Below are positions 4,883 through 5,146 of a stretch of 5,146 nucleotides of DNA, piece by piece. Source of the DNA: Candidatus Nitrosopolaris rasttigaisensis (GTDB lineage Archaea; Thermoproteota; Nitrososphaeria; Nitrososphaerales; Nitrososphaeraceae); the NCBI GenBank assembly GCA_933226995.1, contig CAKOFP010000119.1:1-5146 (forward strand). Direction: 5' to 3'. The notes beneath the pieces were generated by a model. It saw only the letters and a program-made list of their open reading frames with translations, did not search any database and was not told the origin of the DNA. The translations under genes and the position numbers were made by a program. Positions within the stretch are counted from its first letter, which is position 1. Each line of letters begins with the position of its first letter.

Positions 4883-5146
4883 CTACCATATATTGAATCC
4901 GTCAGGAACTTTCGTAATCCCCAAAAGTGAGCCAGATTCTTTTTCTCTAATGACATTAGAACCTTCTGGAACCCAGTCATCTGGTGAGACAAAATATATT
5001 CTTCCGCCTATCAAAATCTGAATGTAACTATACTTTGCAACTAGATGTTGGTCGGCAAACCGTAGTAAACTTTGCACAGGGATTAGTCTCATGACACTCC
5101 TGCCATACGAGAGTTTTGGGTCATTGTCTGTGGTCCATATAGGGTA
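4883..5146 (-). CDS. Unknown protein, C-terminal part only (runs off the right edge)
   Basis: The visible part is 87 residues ending ...VPDGFNIW. An ATG at 5092 would give a 69-residue protein, but the frame stays open for 18 further codons to the window edge (reading YPIWTTDNDPKLSYGRSV before that Met), so this is probably the end of a larger gene. It is mixed alpha/beta in character: an Arg/Leu-rich helix-like stretch, a hydrophobic strand pair (SYIQILIGGRIYFVS), then the block DDWVPEGSNVIREKESGSLLGI. There is no membrane helix and no cysteine cluster. It converges on the Cas4-like gene with 21 bases between the stop codons and no obvious terminator in the gap. I do not recognise the family. 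Confidence 0.6.
   Translation of the reverse strand, partial: YPIWTTDNDPKLSYGRSVMRLIPVQSLLRFADQHLVAKYSYIQILIGGRIYFVSPDDWVPEGSNVIREKESGSLLGITKVPDGFNIW

Overview
The window looks like a chromosomal segment from an ammonia-oxidising archaeon of the Nitrososphaeria (Thaumarchaeota), most likely a soil Nitrososphaerales-type lineage. The pointers are an archaeal-style ammonium transporter with a secretion-type leader and an extended outer N-terminal segment, AT-rich spacers with TATA-like boxes 25-40 bases ahead of start codons, a general lack of clear Shine-Dalgarno sites, and several small membrane or hypothetical proteins. The lineage is inferred from protein character; no rRNA or other marker gene is present.

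Layout. Bases 1-54 lie downstream of a small minus-strand gene (55-219) for a 54-residue single-helix membrane protein. A 524-base spacer (220-743) holds its promoter, an imperfect hairpin (631-672) and the promoter of a divergent plus-strand gene (about 768-1484). That gene encodes a membrane-anchored extracellular jelly-roll (LamG / family 16-like) domain protein. After a 302-base AT-rich spacer comes the best-identified gene, the Amt-family ammonium transporter (1787-3277), with its own near-leaderless promoter and a poly-T terminator.

A 462-base spacer (3278-3739) follows with no convincing protein gene, but it has two stretches with unusual complementarity (3473-3503 and 3555-3638) that could be structured RNA. 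Next are a 64-residue two-helix membrane protein with a strongly basic tail and a TTG start (3740-3934), a nested stem-loop (3936-3985), and a Cas4-like PD-(D/E)XK-fold protein (4025-4861). The Cas4-like protein keeps the four iron-sulfur cysteines but appears to have lost the catalytic acid-x-Lys pair. A minus-strand gene of unknown function enters from the right edge and converges on it (4883-5146, C-terminal part only).

How the genes relate. Amt would supply ammonium for energy and nitrogen assimilation; its cytoplasmic tail suggests PII (GlnK) control, but no PII gene lies in the window. The small basic membrane protein and the Cas4-like protein may share a transcript. There is no CRISPR array, cas1/cas2, transposase, integrase or tRNA gene, so this reads as an ordinary chromosomal region rather than a mobile island. 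The items most worth a second look are the apparently inactive Cas4-like protein and the structured spacer ahead of its two-gene unit.
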